64,000 bases of DNA from Pseudomonas sp. PIC25 (GTDB lineage Bacteria > Pseudomonadota > Gammaproteobacteria > Pseudomonadales > Pseudomonadaceae): positions 26,324 to 90,323 of the forward strand of contig NZ_MUJY01000034.1 in assembly GCF_002286785.1 (NCBI RefSeq). Direction: 5' to 3'. Below the pieces are notes generated by a model. It saw nothing but the letters and a program-made list of their open reading frames with translations, did not search any database and had not been told where the DNA came from. Both the position numbers and the translations under genes were made by a program. Numbering within the stretch: the stretch's first letter is position 1; the number at the start of each line of letters is the position of its first letter. Positions 63,989 to 64,000 of this stretch are shown here, piece after piece.

Positions 63989-64000
63989 ATGCGTGCAACA
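63989..64000 (+). CDS. Start of an unknown gene cut by the window end
   Basis: ATG CGT GCA ACA is preceded by GGAGG (63978-63982) at 6-base spacing, a strong translation start. Only four codons are visible, so nothing can be said of the product. Confidence 0.45.

Overview
The window looks like a chromosomal segment of a Pseudomonas of the P. aeruginosa / P. nitroreducens / P. citronellolis type. The DNA is GC-rich. The gene families are typical of that genus: minor pilins with PilY1, a Vfr-like CRP, the mtl mannitol operon and the MuxABC-OpmB pump. From about 36 kb to 57 kb the order xthA, GNAT, tamA, tamB, aldo/keto reductase, LysR, alanine symporter, tpx, muxA-B-C, opmB matches my recollection of the P. 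aeruginosa PA2545 to PA2525 region. No rRNA, tRNA, insertion sequence, phage gene or CRISPR array was seen.

Region 1 (1-2056, + strand) looks like the edge of a type III secretion locus. It holds the 3' end of an ECF sigma factor, then an exact match to the HrpL hrp-box consensus (GGAACC, 15 bases, CCACTCA), a CesT-type secretion chaperone, and an unrecognised 385-residue glycine/alanine-rich protein that is the probable cargo. Region 2 (2053-21735, - strand) is a surface and secretion block. It contains a membrane-anchored coiled-coil protein, a complete minor-pilin operon (fimU-pilV-pilW-pilX-pilY1-pilE, no pilY2), a second Vfr-like regulator, a NarL-type response regulator with a very large multi-PAS/GAF kinase, a GspD secretin carrying a C-terminal SPOR domain, and a secreted PL3-type pectate lyase. 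Four of the transcription units in this block (coiled-coil protein, fimU operon, Vfr-like gene, secretin) share a bipartite upstream element with conserved halves and spacing. This suggests one regulon.

Region 3 (22.2-34.5 kb) is metabolic: a LysR/acyl-CoA dehydrogenase pair, then mannitol uptake and catabolism (mtlZ, mtlR, mtlE-F-G-K-D-Y on the - strand). Related 16-17 bp boxes lie before mtlE, mtlR and mtlZ and are candidate MtlR operators. Region 4 (34.3-57 kb) is mostly envelope and stress core genome: a phosphate-binding-protein/OmpA fusion, exonuclease III, the TAM complex, a reductase, an AgcS symporter behind a structured leader, thiol peroxidase and the tripartite MuxABC-OpmB pump. 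Region 5 (57-64 kb) has a small acidic protein, an MgtC/SapB protein, an accessory FtsH protease and two overlapping kinase genes that look like a relay. Pseudomonas REP-type repeats fill several intergenic gaps.

The most interesting material is in the first 22 kb. There a HrpL-type promoter, a chaperone/cargo pair, a pectate lyase, pilus tip genes and a SPOR-tailed secretin sit together, consistent with a host-surface (possibly plant) interaction locus. The link between these parts is inference from position and shared upstream DNA. All assignments come from reading the sequence by eye; no database search was run.
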